Below, in pieces: positions 1 through 5,350 of a stretch of DNA of 15,637 nt. This DNA comes from JAACPR01 sp964598245 (GTDB lineage Bacteria; Patescibacteriota; Minisyncoccia; Phycocordibacterales; JAACPR01). The first letter of the stretch is position 1, and each line of letters opens with the position of its first letter. A program made the position numbers and the translations under genes. The stretch spans positions 1-15,637 of the forward strand of contig CAZRAX010000011.1 in assembly GCA_964598245.1 (NCBI GenBank), in the 5' to 3' direction. Below the pieces are notes generated by a model, which had not been told where the DNA came from, did no database searches, and saw only the letters and a program-made list of their open reading frames with translations.

Positions 1-61
1 AATTGGTTTGGTTTAAAACAAAGGAATTCATCATTTCTATACTTAATTTAATCTCATATCC

Positions 62-122
62 ACACCCCAAAAGTTCGGAAAGCCAACCCGTAGGGTCACC
101 AATTAGAGCGCTGTTCGAGCGC
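62..122. other. GC-rich hairpin cluster upstream of first gene
   Basis: This non-coding stretch is much richer in G and C than the AT-rich DNA on both sides. It contains two compact inverted repeats. One is ACCC-GTA-GGGT at 86-96; the other is GCGCT-GTTCG-AGCGC at 108-122. It ends 11 bases before the start codon at 134, and no T-run follows the second hairpin, so it does not look like an intrinsic terminator. It could be the 3' part of a structured RNA whose 5' part lies in the AT-rich 1-60 or outside the window, or a structured leader of the next gene. I recognise no known RNA family in it. Confidence 0.35.
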
Positions 123-133
123 ATGAGAAACAT

Positions 134-673
134 ATGAATAATAATATTTTTACAGAAATAGAAAAATATTACCACAATAAGACATTTGAAAAAGAATGGA
201 ATTTAATATGTGGAAACGGAAATAAAAAATTAGATGAAATTCAAATTTTTCTTCAGTATCTAAAAAATAAACAAGAAAAAATAGATAGCATAGATAGTTT
301 TAATGCTAATTTTGTATATTCAGAAAAAGATGTTGCTGAGCCCGGGGATTTAATGTATAAAAACCAAATTTACCAAATTACTCATGGAAATAATTATTTC
401 TATAATAATTTCAAACAATTTTCTAAGAAAAAAAATAGTTTTATTATTCCTGCCACTGATCTTTTTAATCCAAAACTGTTGTGGTTTGGATATAATGCTG
501 AGAATAAAGAGTTTTCGTCCGATTATAAAATAATACTCTTGATTAGAATAGACAGAAGAAAAAGTATAGATTATTTATTTTCAATCAAAGATTATTTTAA
601 AGGTTACGATACAGGCTGGAAAAAAATAATATTAATATTTAATGACGTTAATTTAGAGATATTTAAAAAGTAA
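134..673 (+). CDS. Hypothetical protein, 179 aa
   Basis: I do not recognise this protein. It is 179 residues long, rich in Lys, Asn, Ile, Phe and Tyr, with no signal peptide and no membrane segment, so it is probably cytoplasmic. The N-terminal part (about 1-55) looks helical and charged. The C-terminal part (about 95-175) alternates hydrophobic strands (FIIPATDLF, IILLIRI, IILIFNDV) with polar stretches, which suggests a small alpha/beta fold. Codon use matches the AT-rich neighbours. The ATG at 134 is the only reasonable start; no Shine-Dalgarno and no -10 box close to the start are seen, unlike most other first genes in the window. It is preceded by a hairpin-rich GC island (62-122) and followed 38 bases later by a DUF4177-like gene with its own promoter. 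Confidence 0.7.
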   Translation: MNNNIFTEIEKYYHNKTFEKEWNLICGNGNKKLDEIQIFLQYLKNKQEKIDSIDSFNANFVYSEKDVAEPGDLMYKNQIYQITHGNNYFYNNFKQFSKKKNSFIIPATDLFNPKLLWFGYNAENKEFSSDYKIILLIRIDRRKSIDYLFSIKDYFKGYDTGWKKIILIFNDVNLEIFKK

Positions 674-695
674 AGATATTTTTTAATAATAAATT

Positions 696-704
696 TGATA
701 TAAT
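696..704 (+). promoter_or_regulatory. Extended -10 promoter of the 712 gene
   Basis: TG-A-TATAAT lies at 696-704, a perfect -10 with the TGn extension. Only seven bases (705-711) separate it from the ATG at 712, so the transcript should begin at or next to the start codon and be leaderless. Confidence 0.65.
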
Positions 705-711
705 TTATTAC

Positions 712-897
712 ATGAAAAATATTCAATATAAATTTGAAGATGTGAGTGCTAATTTAATCGATGAAGAAGATCGAGTTTTTTTACAAGATACTTTAAATGA
801 ATATGGTAATAATGGTTTTGAATTAGTGTCAGTTGTTGCTTTTGAAAATAAAGCCAAAATGACAATGCATAGATTGTATTTTAAAAAAGAAAAGTAA
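712..897 (+). CDS. DUF4177-like small protein, 61 aa
   Basis: This 61-residue protein fits the small DUF4177-type pattern. An N-terminal beta strand (IQYKFEDVS) is followed by a helix with the hallmark 'LNEYGNNGFELVSVV' (about 28-42), which corresponds to the family's LN-x-x-G-x-x-GWELV core. A final strand ends in a basic tail (LYFKKEK, like the usual FKR). The family has no known biochemical role. There is no signal peptide or membrane segment. The start is fixed by an extended -10 box only seven bases upstream, which implies a leaderless mRNA. The gene stands alone, followed by about 195 non-coding bases holding a candidate structured RNA. Confidence 0.75.
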   Translation: MKNIQYKFEDVSANLIDEEDRVFLQDTLNEYGNNGFELVSVVAFENKAKMTMHRLYFKKEK

Positions 898-952
898 TAT
901 TGTATAGTGCTCGAAAAGGGTCAAAATAAAAAATAAATTTTAATAAAGATAA

Positions 953-1033
953 CCTTACTGGGCTTGTCTGACTACGGTCGCAGCACGAGAAGGCTCACAG
1001 TCATGTGAGGTCTATCGAGACGCCTAAAAGCGT
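953..1033 (+). ncRNA. Candidate structured RNA with three-way junction
   Basis: About 55% G+C over 957-1033 in an otherwise AT-rich gap. Several helices nest without clashes. CTTGT 963-967 pairs with ACGAG 985-989 and encloses GAC-UACG-GUC at 970-979, a stable cUACGg tetraloop. AGGC 991-994 pairs with GCCT 1022-1025 and encloses two perfect hairpins, TCACA-GTCA-TGTGA (995-1008) and GTCT-ATCG-AGAC (1010-1021), with one unpaired base between them: a tight three-way junction. An alternative hairpin ACGC-CTAAAA-GCGT (1020-1033) is mutually exclusive with the junction. It lies upstream of the inferred panD promoter, so it is probably not a panD leader. A weak -10 (TTTAAT, 939-944) could start it. 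I match it to no known family. The strand is inferred from the neighbouring genes. Confidence 0.45.
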
Positions 1034-1057
1034 ATAAAATCTTTCTAAAATATTTTC

Positions 1058-1085
1058 TTGTTAATTTTTTATGACCTCTTATAAT
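1058..1085 (+). promoter_or_regulatory. panD promoter
   Basis: TTGTTA at 1058-1063 and TATAAT at 1080-1085 are separated by 16 bases. The hexamer ends six bases before the ATG at 1092, the same geometry as other leaderless promoters in this window. This supports 1092 over the earlier in-frame ATG at 1071. Confidence 0.55.
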
Positions 1086-1091
1086 CAAAAC

Positions 1092-1433
1092 ATGAGACAA
1101 TTTTTAAGATCAAAAATACATAAAGCAAATGTAACAGATGCTAATATTGAATATGTTGGTTCAATTACAATTGACGAAGAGTTATTAGAAAAAGCAGATA
1201 TGCTTGAGGGTGAAAAAGTTCTAGTCGTTAGTAATACTTCTGGTGCTAGATTAGAAACTTATATTATCAAAGGCAAAAGGGGATCAGGAGAAGTCTGCAT
1301 TAACGGTGCAGCTGCCCATTTAATCAAAAAAGGTGAAGAGGTTATCATCATTACTTTTGAGAGTGCTGAAAAACCGCCGAAACAAAAATGTATTTTAGTT
1401 AATAAAAATAATAAGTTTGTAAAATATTTATAA
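1092..1433 (+). CDS. panD: Aspartate 1-decarboxylase
   Basis: PanD makes beta-alanine from L-aspartate for pantothenate and coenzyme A synthesis. It is a pyruvoyl enzyme made as a proenzyme that cuts itself between Gly and Ser. The cleavage motif is present as Y-V-G-S (Gly23-Ser24 in this numbering). Also present are Lys8 in 'RSKIHKANVT', Arg53 and Tyr57 in 'SGARLETY', 'GKRGSGEVCINGAAAH' (NGAAA at 71-75) and the 'GEEVIIITF' strand. At 113 residues it is close to the family's usual length. The C-terminal tail after about residue 90 is short and basic. An ATG 21 bases upstream (1071) is in frame. I prefer 1092 because a TATAAT lies six bases before it and because it aligns with the family N-terminus. 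No other pantothenate gene is in the window. Confidence 0.9.
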   Translation: MRQFLRSKIHKANVTDANIEYVGSITIDEELLEKADMLEGEKVLVVSNTSGARLETYIIKGKRGSGEVCINGAAAHLIKKGEEVIIITFESAEKPPKQKCILVNKNNKFVKYL

Positions 1434-1440
1434 AAGATAT

Positions 1441-1475
1441 TTATAAAAAAAGAGCACTACGGGTAGTAGTGCTCT
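1441..1475 (-). terminator. Intrinsic terminator overlapping a coding end
   Basis: A perfect 10-bp hairpin (AGAGCACTAC, loop of five, GTAGTGCTCT) lies at 1451-1475. On the minus strand it is followed by a run of T (complement of the A-run near 1444-1450). The last five codons and the TAG stop (1457-1459) of the minus-strand gene are inside the stem. On the plus strand no T-run follows, so it does not obviously terminate panD. Confidence 0.85.
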
Positions 1476-1906
1476 GTGGGACCTAATTTGTTTAGGTCAA
1501 ATTCCAGAAATTCTTCCTGAACAGGAGGTTCTGAGTCTCCTTGAGACATCAAACCCTTTCTTCGGGCAATTTCAGCAGCATTAGCCACATCTCGCCGAAG
1601 TTTTTCATTTCGAGAAAGTTTTGATTTCGGTGCTGGTTTATTAGCACCCTCACCTAAACTTTCATCAAAATTTCTCTGCCCCTCTTCTTTTTTGATGGCA
1701 TTTCTGACCTTTGCAGATCTTGTGCCACCACGGGAAGCCAGAATTCTTGAAATCCTCCGATAAGTCGAATTCCATTCACCATTGTGAATCTGGGATCCGG
1801 CTTCTCTCATGACTCTGTGAATTGCCGGGCCGATTTCTTTTTCACCAGCTTTTCTACGAGATTCGGCCGCTTTGTTAGCCAAATTGATAATTTCTTTTTT
1901 GTCCAT
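1457..1906 (-). CDS. Hypothetical basic protein, 149 aa
   Basis: I do not recognise this protein. It is 149 residues, rich in Arg, Lys, Glu and Ala, with no signal peptide or membrane segment. Residues 1-65 look helical and carry 'GPAIHRVMREAGSQIH' and 'STYRRISRILASRGGTRSAKVRNAIKK' (broken here by family-neutral residues), which gives a strongly basic face. Residues 70-100 are a low-complexity linker (Lys, Pro, Gly, Ser). Residues 100-120 are a second basic helix, and the tail is acidic then aromatic (LGPTEHYYP). Nucleic-acid binding is possible but is inference only. The base composition is visibly more GC-rich than its neighbours. It forms a single-gene unit with a near-consensus promoter (1958-1986) and its own terminator hairpin, which overlaps the 3' end of the coding sequence. 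A weak AAAGG lies about ten bases before the ATG. Confidence 0.75.
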   Translation of the reverse strand: MDKKEIINLANKAAESRRKAGEKEIGPAIHRVMREAGSQIHNGEWNSTYRRISRILASRGGTRSAKVRNAIKKEEGQRNFDESLGEGANKPAPKSKLSRNEKLRRDVANAAEIARRKGLMSQGDSEPPVQEEFLEFDLNKLGPTEHYYP

Positions 1907-1957
1907 TTGTCTGAACCTTTTTTTGAATGTTGAATTATTAAAGTTGAATCTGATTAT

Positions 1958-1986
1958 ATTATAAAACTTTTTAAAGAATTAGTCAA
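1958..1986 (-). promoter_or_regulatory. Near-consensus promoter of the 1457-1906 gene
   Basis: On the minus strand TTGACT (1986-1981) is followed after exactly 17 bases by TATAAT (1963-1958). This is the best -35/-10 pair in the window. The predicted leader is about 45 bases, so this gene is an exception to the leaderless pattern seen elsewhere. Confidence 0.7.
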
Positions 1987-2018
1987 TAGAAATATTAAAA
2001 TAACCAAAATAACAATAA

Positions 2019-2654
2019 TTAAGAATTACATTTCGCCTTAGCGGTATCTGTAATCAAACCACCATCAGATTGATAAAATCCGTAATCTCTGTCGTCTTGA
2101 TCATTTTTACTGAATCTATTTGGTTTAAGAAAATCACCAGGACTACCAACTTCATACAACAAATCACAATGTCCGTTGTCATTAATCATTAATTGATCAT
2201 TATCTTCGAGTTGAACATATAAAACATATTTGCTTCTTTCTTGATTTGTACTATAGATATATGCTTTTCCATTTTGTGTATATTCCGGATTTCCATCAGA
2301 TTGATAAAGTCCCGCGTCGTCTATTCCTTTGACATTATCGTTAATTTCTTTTAAATTTCTACAATCGTTGCCATCCTTATTAATATATGCGTCATTGATA
2401 AAATTATTTGAATCGCTAAGTGTTGAATCAAAGGAACCATTTGGTCCAAAAAAAGTATCTCCACAAGGATAAACTCCATATATTTCTCTGTATAATTCAA
2501 TAGCCTTTGATAATTCGTTAAAGTCACGAATTCTTTTGGTATCTCTGCTCTTTGTTCTGACATCATTTAACGATGCCAAGACAATAGAAGAAAGTAGAGC
2601 AATTATTGCAATTACAACCAGCAATTCAATTAATGTAAATGCTTTTTTTGACAT
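2019..2654 (-). CDS. Type IV pilin-like prepilin
   Basis: A secreted pilin or pseudopilin subunit of a type IV pilus or related machine. The N-terminus is a textbook class III signal: a short basic leader (MSKKA), then FTLIELLVVIAI with Glu at mature position 5 and a hydrophobic helix to about residue 29. The prepilin peptidase would cut between Ala5 and Phe6 and methylate the Phe; Ala replaces the usual Gly at -1. The helix continues as 'TKSRDTKRIRDFNELSKAIELYREIYGVYP', then a globular C-terminal domain. Four Cys (about 64, 98, 163, 209) could form two disulfides. A YQSDG motif occurs twice. At 211 residues it is longer than many major pilins. The ATG at 2654 is preferred over the in-frame TTG at 2660 because TGC-TATAAT lies six bases before it. 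No pilus assembly genes are in the window. Confidence 0.85.
   Translation of the reverse strand: MSKKAFTLIELLVVIAIIALLSSIVLASLNDVRTKSRDTKRIRDFNELSKAIELYREIYGVYPCGDTFFGPNGSFDSTLSDSNNFINDAYINKDGNDCRNLKEINDNVKGIDDAGLYQSDGNPEYTQNGKAYIYSTNQERSKYVLYVQLEDNDQLMINDNGHCDLLYEVGSPGDFLKPNRFSKNDQDDRDYGFYQSDGGLITDTAKAKCNS
2062..2308. repeat. 16-base direct repeat inside the pilin gene
   Basis: CCATCAGATTGATAAA occurs exactly at 2062-2077 and at 2293-2308. On the coding strand the two copies encode FYQSDG and LYQSDG, each preceded by an Asp-rich stretch. This suggests a small internal duplication or convergent surface loops. Confidence 0.6.
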
Positions 2655-2660
2655 GAACAA

Positions 2661-2669
2661 ATTATAGCA
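2661..2669 (-). promoter_or_regulatory. Extended -10 promoter of the pilin gene
   Basis: On the minus strand TG-C-TATAAT occupies 2669-2661, six bases before the ATG at 2654. It lies just past the yqeY stop codon (2673-2675), so the pilin can be transcribed separately from yqeY, as a leaderless mRNA. Confidence 0.65.
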
Positions 2670-2672
2670 AAA

Positions 2673-3131
2673 TTAATCTTGTAAGACTTCTTCAATTATT
2701 TTTTTAACAATAGATCCGTCTGCTTTGTCACGTAAATCATTCATGATTGCCCCCATTAGTTGGCCAAATTGATCAGTTGAAGAAATATTCATCTCATCTT
2801 TTTTTTGTAGGACATGGGCCCTGATTTCTTCTTCGGACATCATTTCTGGCAAGTACTCTTCGATAATAGAAAGTTCTGATTTTTCGGATTCAACTAAATC
2901 CAACCGTCCACCTTTTTCAAATTGCTCAATAGAGTCTTTCCTTTGTTTTGAAAGTCTTTTGATAACAGATAATGCTTGGCTATTTTCAAGGGGTGTTTGT
3001 GGAGTATTACCCATTTTAACTGCTTCATTAGTAAATTCTGCAATAAAACCTTTTAAAACTGAAACTCTAATGGAGTCTTTTGATTTCATTGCATTTTTTA
3101 AATCATCTTTTATTTGTTCTTGTATTGTCAT
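2673..3131 (-). CDS. yqeY: GatB/YqeY domain protein
   Basis: A small cytoplasmic helical protein of the YqeY family, related to the C-terminal tRNA-binding domain of GatB of the tRNA amidotransferase. Its exact role is unknown; tRNA binding is the usual inference. Family hallmarks are the N-terminal 'QIKDDLKNAMKSKDSIRVSVLKGF', the middle 'SVIKRLSKQRKDSIEQFEKGGR' (split by normal family residues), 'EEYLPEMMSEEEI', and 'GQLMGAIMNDLRDKADGS' near the C-terminus. At 152 residues it is the usual length. An in-frame start six codons upstream (3149) exists, but ATG 3131 gives the family N-terminus and has an extended -10 eight bases before it. It is divergent from rmuC. Confidence 0.9.
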   Translation of the reverse strand: MTIQEQIKDDLKNAMKSKDSIRVSVLKGFIAEFTNEAVKMGNTPQTPLENSQALSVIKRLSKQRKDSIEQFEKGGRLDLVESEKSELSIIEEYLPEMMSEEEIRAHVLQKKDEMNISSTDQFGQLMGAIMNDLRDKADGSIVKKIIEEVLQD

Positions 3132-3139
3132 AATAAAAT

Positions 3140-3148
3140 ATTTTAACA
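3140..3148 (-). promoter_or_regulatory. Extended -10 promoter of yqeY
   Basis: On the minus strand TG-T-TAAAAT occupies 3148-3140, with eight bases to the ATG at 3131. The same nine-base TGTTAAAAT is used at the same distance before corA. Confidence 0.55.
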
Positions 3149-3179
3149 TAAAAATAACATTTTTTTAAAATTCTAGACA

Positions 3180-3188
3180 TGTTATAAT
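3180..3188 (+). promoter_or_regulatory. Extended -10 promoter of rmuC
   Basis: TG-T-TATAAT lies at 3180-3188, with eight bases to the ATG at 3197. No convincing -35 is seen, as expected for an extended -10. The mRNA should be leaderless or nearly so. It is back to back with the yqeY promoter. Confidence 0.65.
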
Positions 3189-3196
3189 CGATCTCA

Positions 3197-4243
3197 ATGG
3201 AGATAATTTTAATTATATTATTGATTATTATTTTAATTGTTAATGTTGTTTTTTTCTATTTATTTATTAAATCTAAAAAAGATTCGAATAGTGACAAGAC
3301 AGAAGACAAGGCAATGCAACTGCTCCAGCAACAAATTCATGAATTATCTCGTAATATTAATGATAATCTCGGTAATTCTCGTAAAGAAGTTCAAGAATCT
3401 CTGCGTCATCAATCTGAAAGTGCTCAGAAAATTATTCGTGATGTAACCGAACGCTTAACAAAATTAGATGAAACTAATAAACAAGTTCTTGGTTTTTCTG
3501 ATCAGCTTCGTCGCTTGCAAGACACACTGACTAATCCAAAGCAGAGAGGAATTTTAGGAGAATATTTTTTAGAAGAAACTTTAAAAAATGTTTTGCCACC
3601 AAATTCCTATCAAATGCAATATAAATTTAAAGATGGGGAAATTGTTGATGCCGTTGTTTTTGTCAAAGACAAGGTTATCCCGATTGATTCAAAGTTTTCA
3701 TTAGAAAATTATCAAAAATTTTTGGAAGAGCAAGATTCAAATTTAAGAGAGTCGCACTATAAACTTTTTGAACAAGATCTTAAAAATAGAATTAACGAAA
3801 CCGCAAAATATATTAGACCAGACGAAGGGACAATGGACTTTGCTTTTATGTTTATTCCTTCAGAATCAATTTATTATGATTTGTTGGTCAATAAATATGG
3901 CGATCTAGATTTGATTGATCATGCTTTTAAAAATAAACATATTGTTATTATTTCACCAACCAGTTTTCTGGCGTATCTCCAAACTGTTCTGCAAGGTCTT
4001 CGGGCGATGCAAATAGAAGAATCTGCCAAAGACATCCGTAAAAATGTTGGATTTCTTCAAAAACATATTGAAAAATATGATGAATTTATGAAAAAATTAG
4101 GAATCCAGATGGGAACCACTGTCAACACTTACAACACCGCCTATAAAGAATTTAAAAAAATTGATAAAGATGTTTTAAGAATTTCTGATAAGGGTGGGGA
4201 AGTTGAAGTTTTGGAAATTGAAAAACCAAATATTGAAGATTAA
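3197..4243 (+). CDS. rmuC: DNA recombination protein RmuC
   Basis: RmuC proteins are membrane-anchored predicted nucleases linked to limiting inversions at repeats; the fold is of the PD-(D/E)xK type. Here residues 2-24 form an N-terminal membrane anchor and about 35-112 a coiled coil rich in Gln, Ser and Arg. The catalytic-type core follows: 'QRGILGEYFLEETLKNVLPP' (about 117-135), then 'DAVVFVKDKVIPIDSKFS' (151-168) with Asp151, Asp164 and Lys166 as the likely metal-site residues. Further on come 'FAFMFIPSESIYYDLL', 'VIISPTSFLAYLQTVLQGLRAMQIEESAKDI' type family blocks (shown here as two motifs) and a helical tail. At 348 residues it is a compact but complete family member. The start is fixed by an extended -10 eight bases upstream. 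rplU follows with its own promoter. Confidence 0.93.
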   Translation: MEIILIILLIIILIVNVVFFYLFIKSKKDSNSDKTEDKAMQLLQQQIHELSRNINDNLGNSRKEVQESLRHQSESAQKIIRDVTERLTKLDETNKQVLGFSDQLRRLQDTLTNPKQRGILGEYFLEETLKNVLPPNSYQMQYKFKDGEIVDAVVFVKDKVIPIDSKFSLENYQKFLEEQDSNLRESHYKLFEQDLKNRINETAKYIRPDEGTMDFAFMFIPSESIYYDLLVNKYGDLDLIDHAFKNKHIVIISPTSFLAYLQTVLQGLRAMQIEESAKDIRKNVGFLQKHIEKYDEFMKKLGIQMGTTVNTYNTAYKEFKKIDKDVLRISDKGGEVEVLEIEKPNIED

Positions 4244-4269
4244 GTGAGCTATTTTTAATGACGATTGGC

Positions 4270-4297
4270 TTGCAATACTTTATTTTTAGTGTAATAT
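4270..4297 (+). promoter_or_regulatory. rplU promoter
   Basis: TTGCAA at 4270-4275 and TAATAT at 4292-4297 are 16 bases apart. The predicted start lies around 4303-4305, which gives rplU a leader of only about 12 bases with no Shine-Dalgarno sequence. Confidence 0.45.
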
Positions 4298-4315
4298 GGC
4301 AATTTATAAAACAAT

Positions 4316-4699
4316 ATGTCTGAAAAAACTGTCACAAAAAAAGAAGTCAAAAAAACACCTGAAACTGCATCTAAAAAAGTTGCTAAATTAGCTATTATTC
4401 AAACTGGAGGCAAGCAATACATAGTTAAAGAGGGACAAGTTTTGAAAATTGAAAAACTTCCTCAAAAAATGATAAAAGATAACAAGGTTGAGTTTGATCA
4501 AGTATTAATGATTTTTGAAAATGATAAAATTAATTTGGGAAAACCAATTATTTCTGGCAAAAAGGTAGCTGCTGAAATTATCAAAGAGGGTAGAGCAAAA
4601 AAAATCTCTGTTATTCATTACAAATCGAAGTCTCGTTATTTCAAAAAAAATGGTCATCGACAACCCTTCCATCAAATTAAAATAGTTAAAATTGGTTAA
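4316..4699 (+). CDS. rplU: 50S ribosomal protein L21
   Basis: L21 binds 23S rRNA in the large subunit. The family core begins at about residue 25 (LAIIQTGGKQYIV, equal to the usual start MYAVIKTGGKQY) and continues with 'EGQVLKIEKLP', 'FDQVLMIFENDKINLGKP' and the basic C-terminal 'YKSKSRYFKKNGHRQPFHQIKIV' region (family form KxKNYRRKxGHRQP). The protein has an extra N-terminal tail of about 25 residues rich in Lys, Thr and Ala. This tail is open from the ATG at 4316, and there is no internal ATG closer to the core. Length is 127 instead of about 103. In many bacteria rplU sits beside rpmA; here rpmA is about 9.4 kb away on the other strand. The gene ends just before a bidirectional terminator. 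Confidence 0.95.
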   Translation: MSEKTVTKKEVKKTPETASKKVAKLAIIQTGGKQYIVKEGQVLKIEKLPQKMIKDNKVEFDQVLMIFENDKINLGKPIISGKKVAAEIIKEGRAKKISVIHYKSKSRYFKKNGHRQPFHQIKIVKIG

Positions 4700-4701
4700 A
4701 C

Positions 4702-4735
4702 AAAAAACACTCAGTCTATAAAGGGTGTTTTTTTT
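4702..4735. terminator. Bidirectional terminator between rplU and recR
   Basis: AACACTC (4706-4712) pairs with GGGTGTT (4723-4729) around a ten-base loop. A-runs on the left and T-runs on the right give a U-tract on whichever strand is read. It serves rplU on the plus strand and the dnaB-recR operon on the minus strand, whose recR stop codon (4734-4736) abuts it. Confidence 0.8.
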
Positions 4736-5348
4736 AAAATCTATTTTTTAGAGCATTTTTAATTGTTTCCGAGTCTGAATATTCAAGTTCTGTACCCGTT
4801 GAAAGACCTCGTCCCAAAATAGATATTTTAATTTTGTTTGTTTCTGTGAAGTCTTTGATTTCTTTTTTAATAATATCAGTTGTATTTTCTCCTTCGGGAT
4901 TTGCATTTAGTGCTATTATTATTTCTTTTAATTTATTTTCTTCCTGTCTTTCTTTTAGGCTTATTTTTAATTCATCCAATCTAATCTTGGAGTTAGGGTT
5001 TGATTCTAGAATAGGGGCTAATCCTCCTAGGATAAAATACAAACCTTTATAATCACTTTTTTCTATATTTTTAATATCAACATCTTGGCCGATAATCATT
5101 AATAAATTCTGGTCTCTATTTTTGTCAGAACAAATATCGCACAATTCATTTTTTTTATCAGAAATAAAAAAACGATAACATTTTGGGCATTGCTTTACAT
5201 TGTCTGATAGTGAGGGTATTAGCTTACCAATTTTTTCAAGACTTCCTGCTGGCTGACGAAGTAGAAAATAAACAAATCTTTCTGCTTGTCTAGGTCCAAC
5301 ACCTGGAAATTTTTTAAATATTTCAATTAATTCATCAAAGATATTCAT
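4734..5348 (-). CDS. recR: Recombination protein RecR
   Basis: RecR works with RecO (and RecF) to load RecA on SSB-coated single-stranded DNA at gaps. Domains are in the usual order: a helix-hairpin-helix near 'FPGVGPRQAERFVYFLL' (14-30), a four-Cys zinc finger (Cys54, Cys57, Cys70, Cys73), a Toprim domain from about 81 ('LLMIIGQDVDIKNIE', 'GLYFILGGLAPI', 'IIIALNANPEGENTT'), and the C-terminal 'ILGRGLSTGTELEYSDSETIKNAL'. At 204 residues it is standard length and complete. Its ATG lies two bases after the dnaB stop, so it is second in a dnaB-recR operon. There is no Shine-Dalgarno, and translation is probably coupled to dnaB. It is ended by the shared bidirectional terminator. Confidence 0.96.
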   Translation of the reverse strand: MNIFDELIEIFKKFPGVGPRQAERFVYFLLRQPAGSLEKIGKLIPSLSDNVKQCPKCYRFFISDKKNELCDICSDKNRDQNLLMIIGQDVDIKNIEKSDYKGLYFILGGLAPILESNPNSKIRLDELKISLKERQEENKLKEIIIALNANPEGENTTDIIKKEIKDFTETNKIKISILGRGLSTGTELEYSDSETIKNALKNRF

Positions 5349-5350
5349 AA

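Noticed and set aside
62..122. tRNA-like 3' end (GTTCG and TCACCA-like strings)
   Set aside because: No acceptor, D or T stems of the right lengths can be drawn, and no matching 5' half is present in 1-60.
953..1033. Hammerhead, twister or group I intron core
   Set aside because: The required conserved strings (CTGATGA with GAAA for hammerhead, the P/Q/R/S elements for group I) are absent on both strands; only the helices are supported.
1020..1085. Structured RNA as a panD riboswitch leader
   Set aside because: A TATAAT six bases before ATG 1092 matches the leaderless pattern, so transcription of panD should begin downstream of the RNA. Read-through from upstream cannot be excluded.
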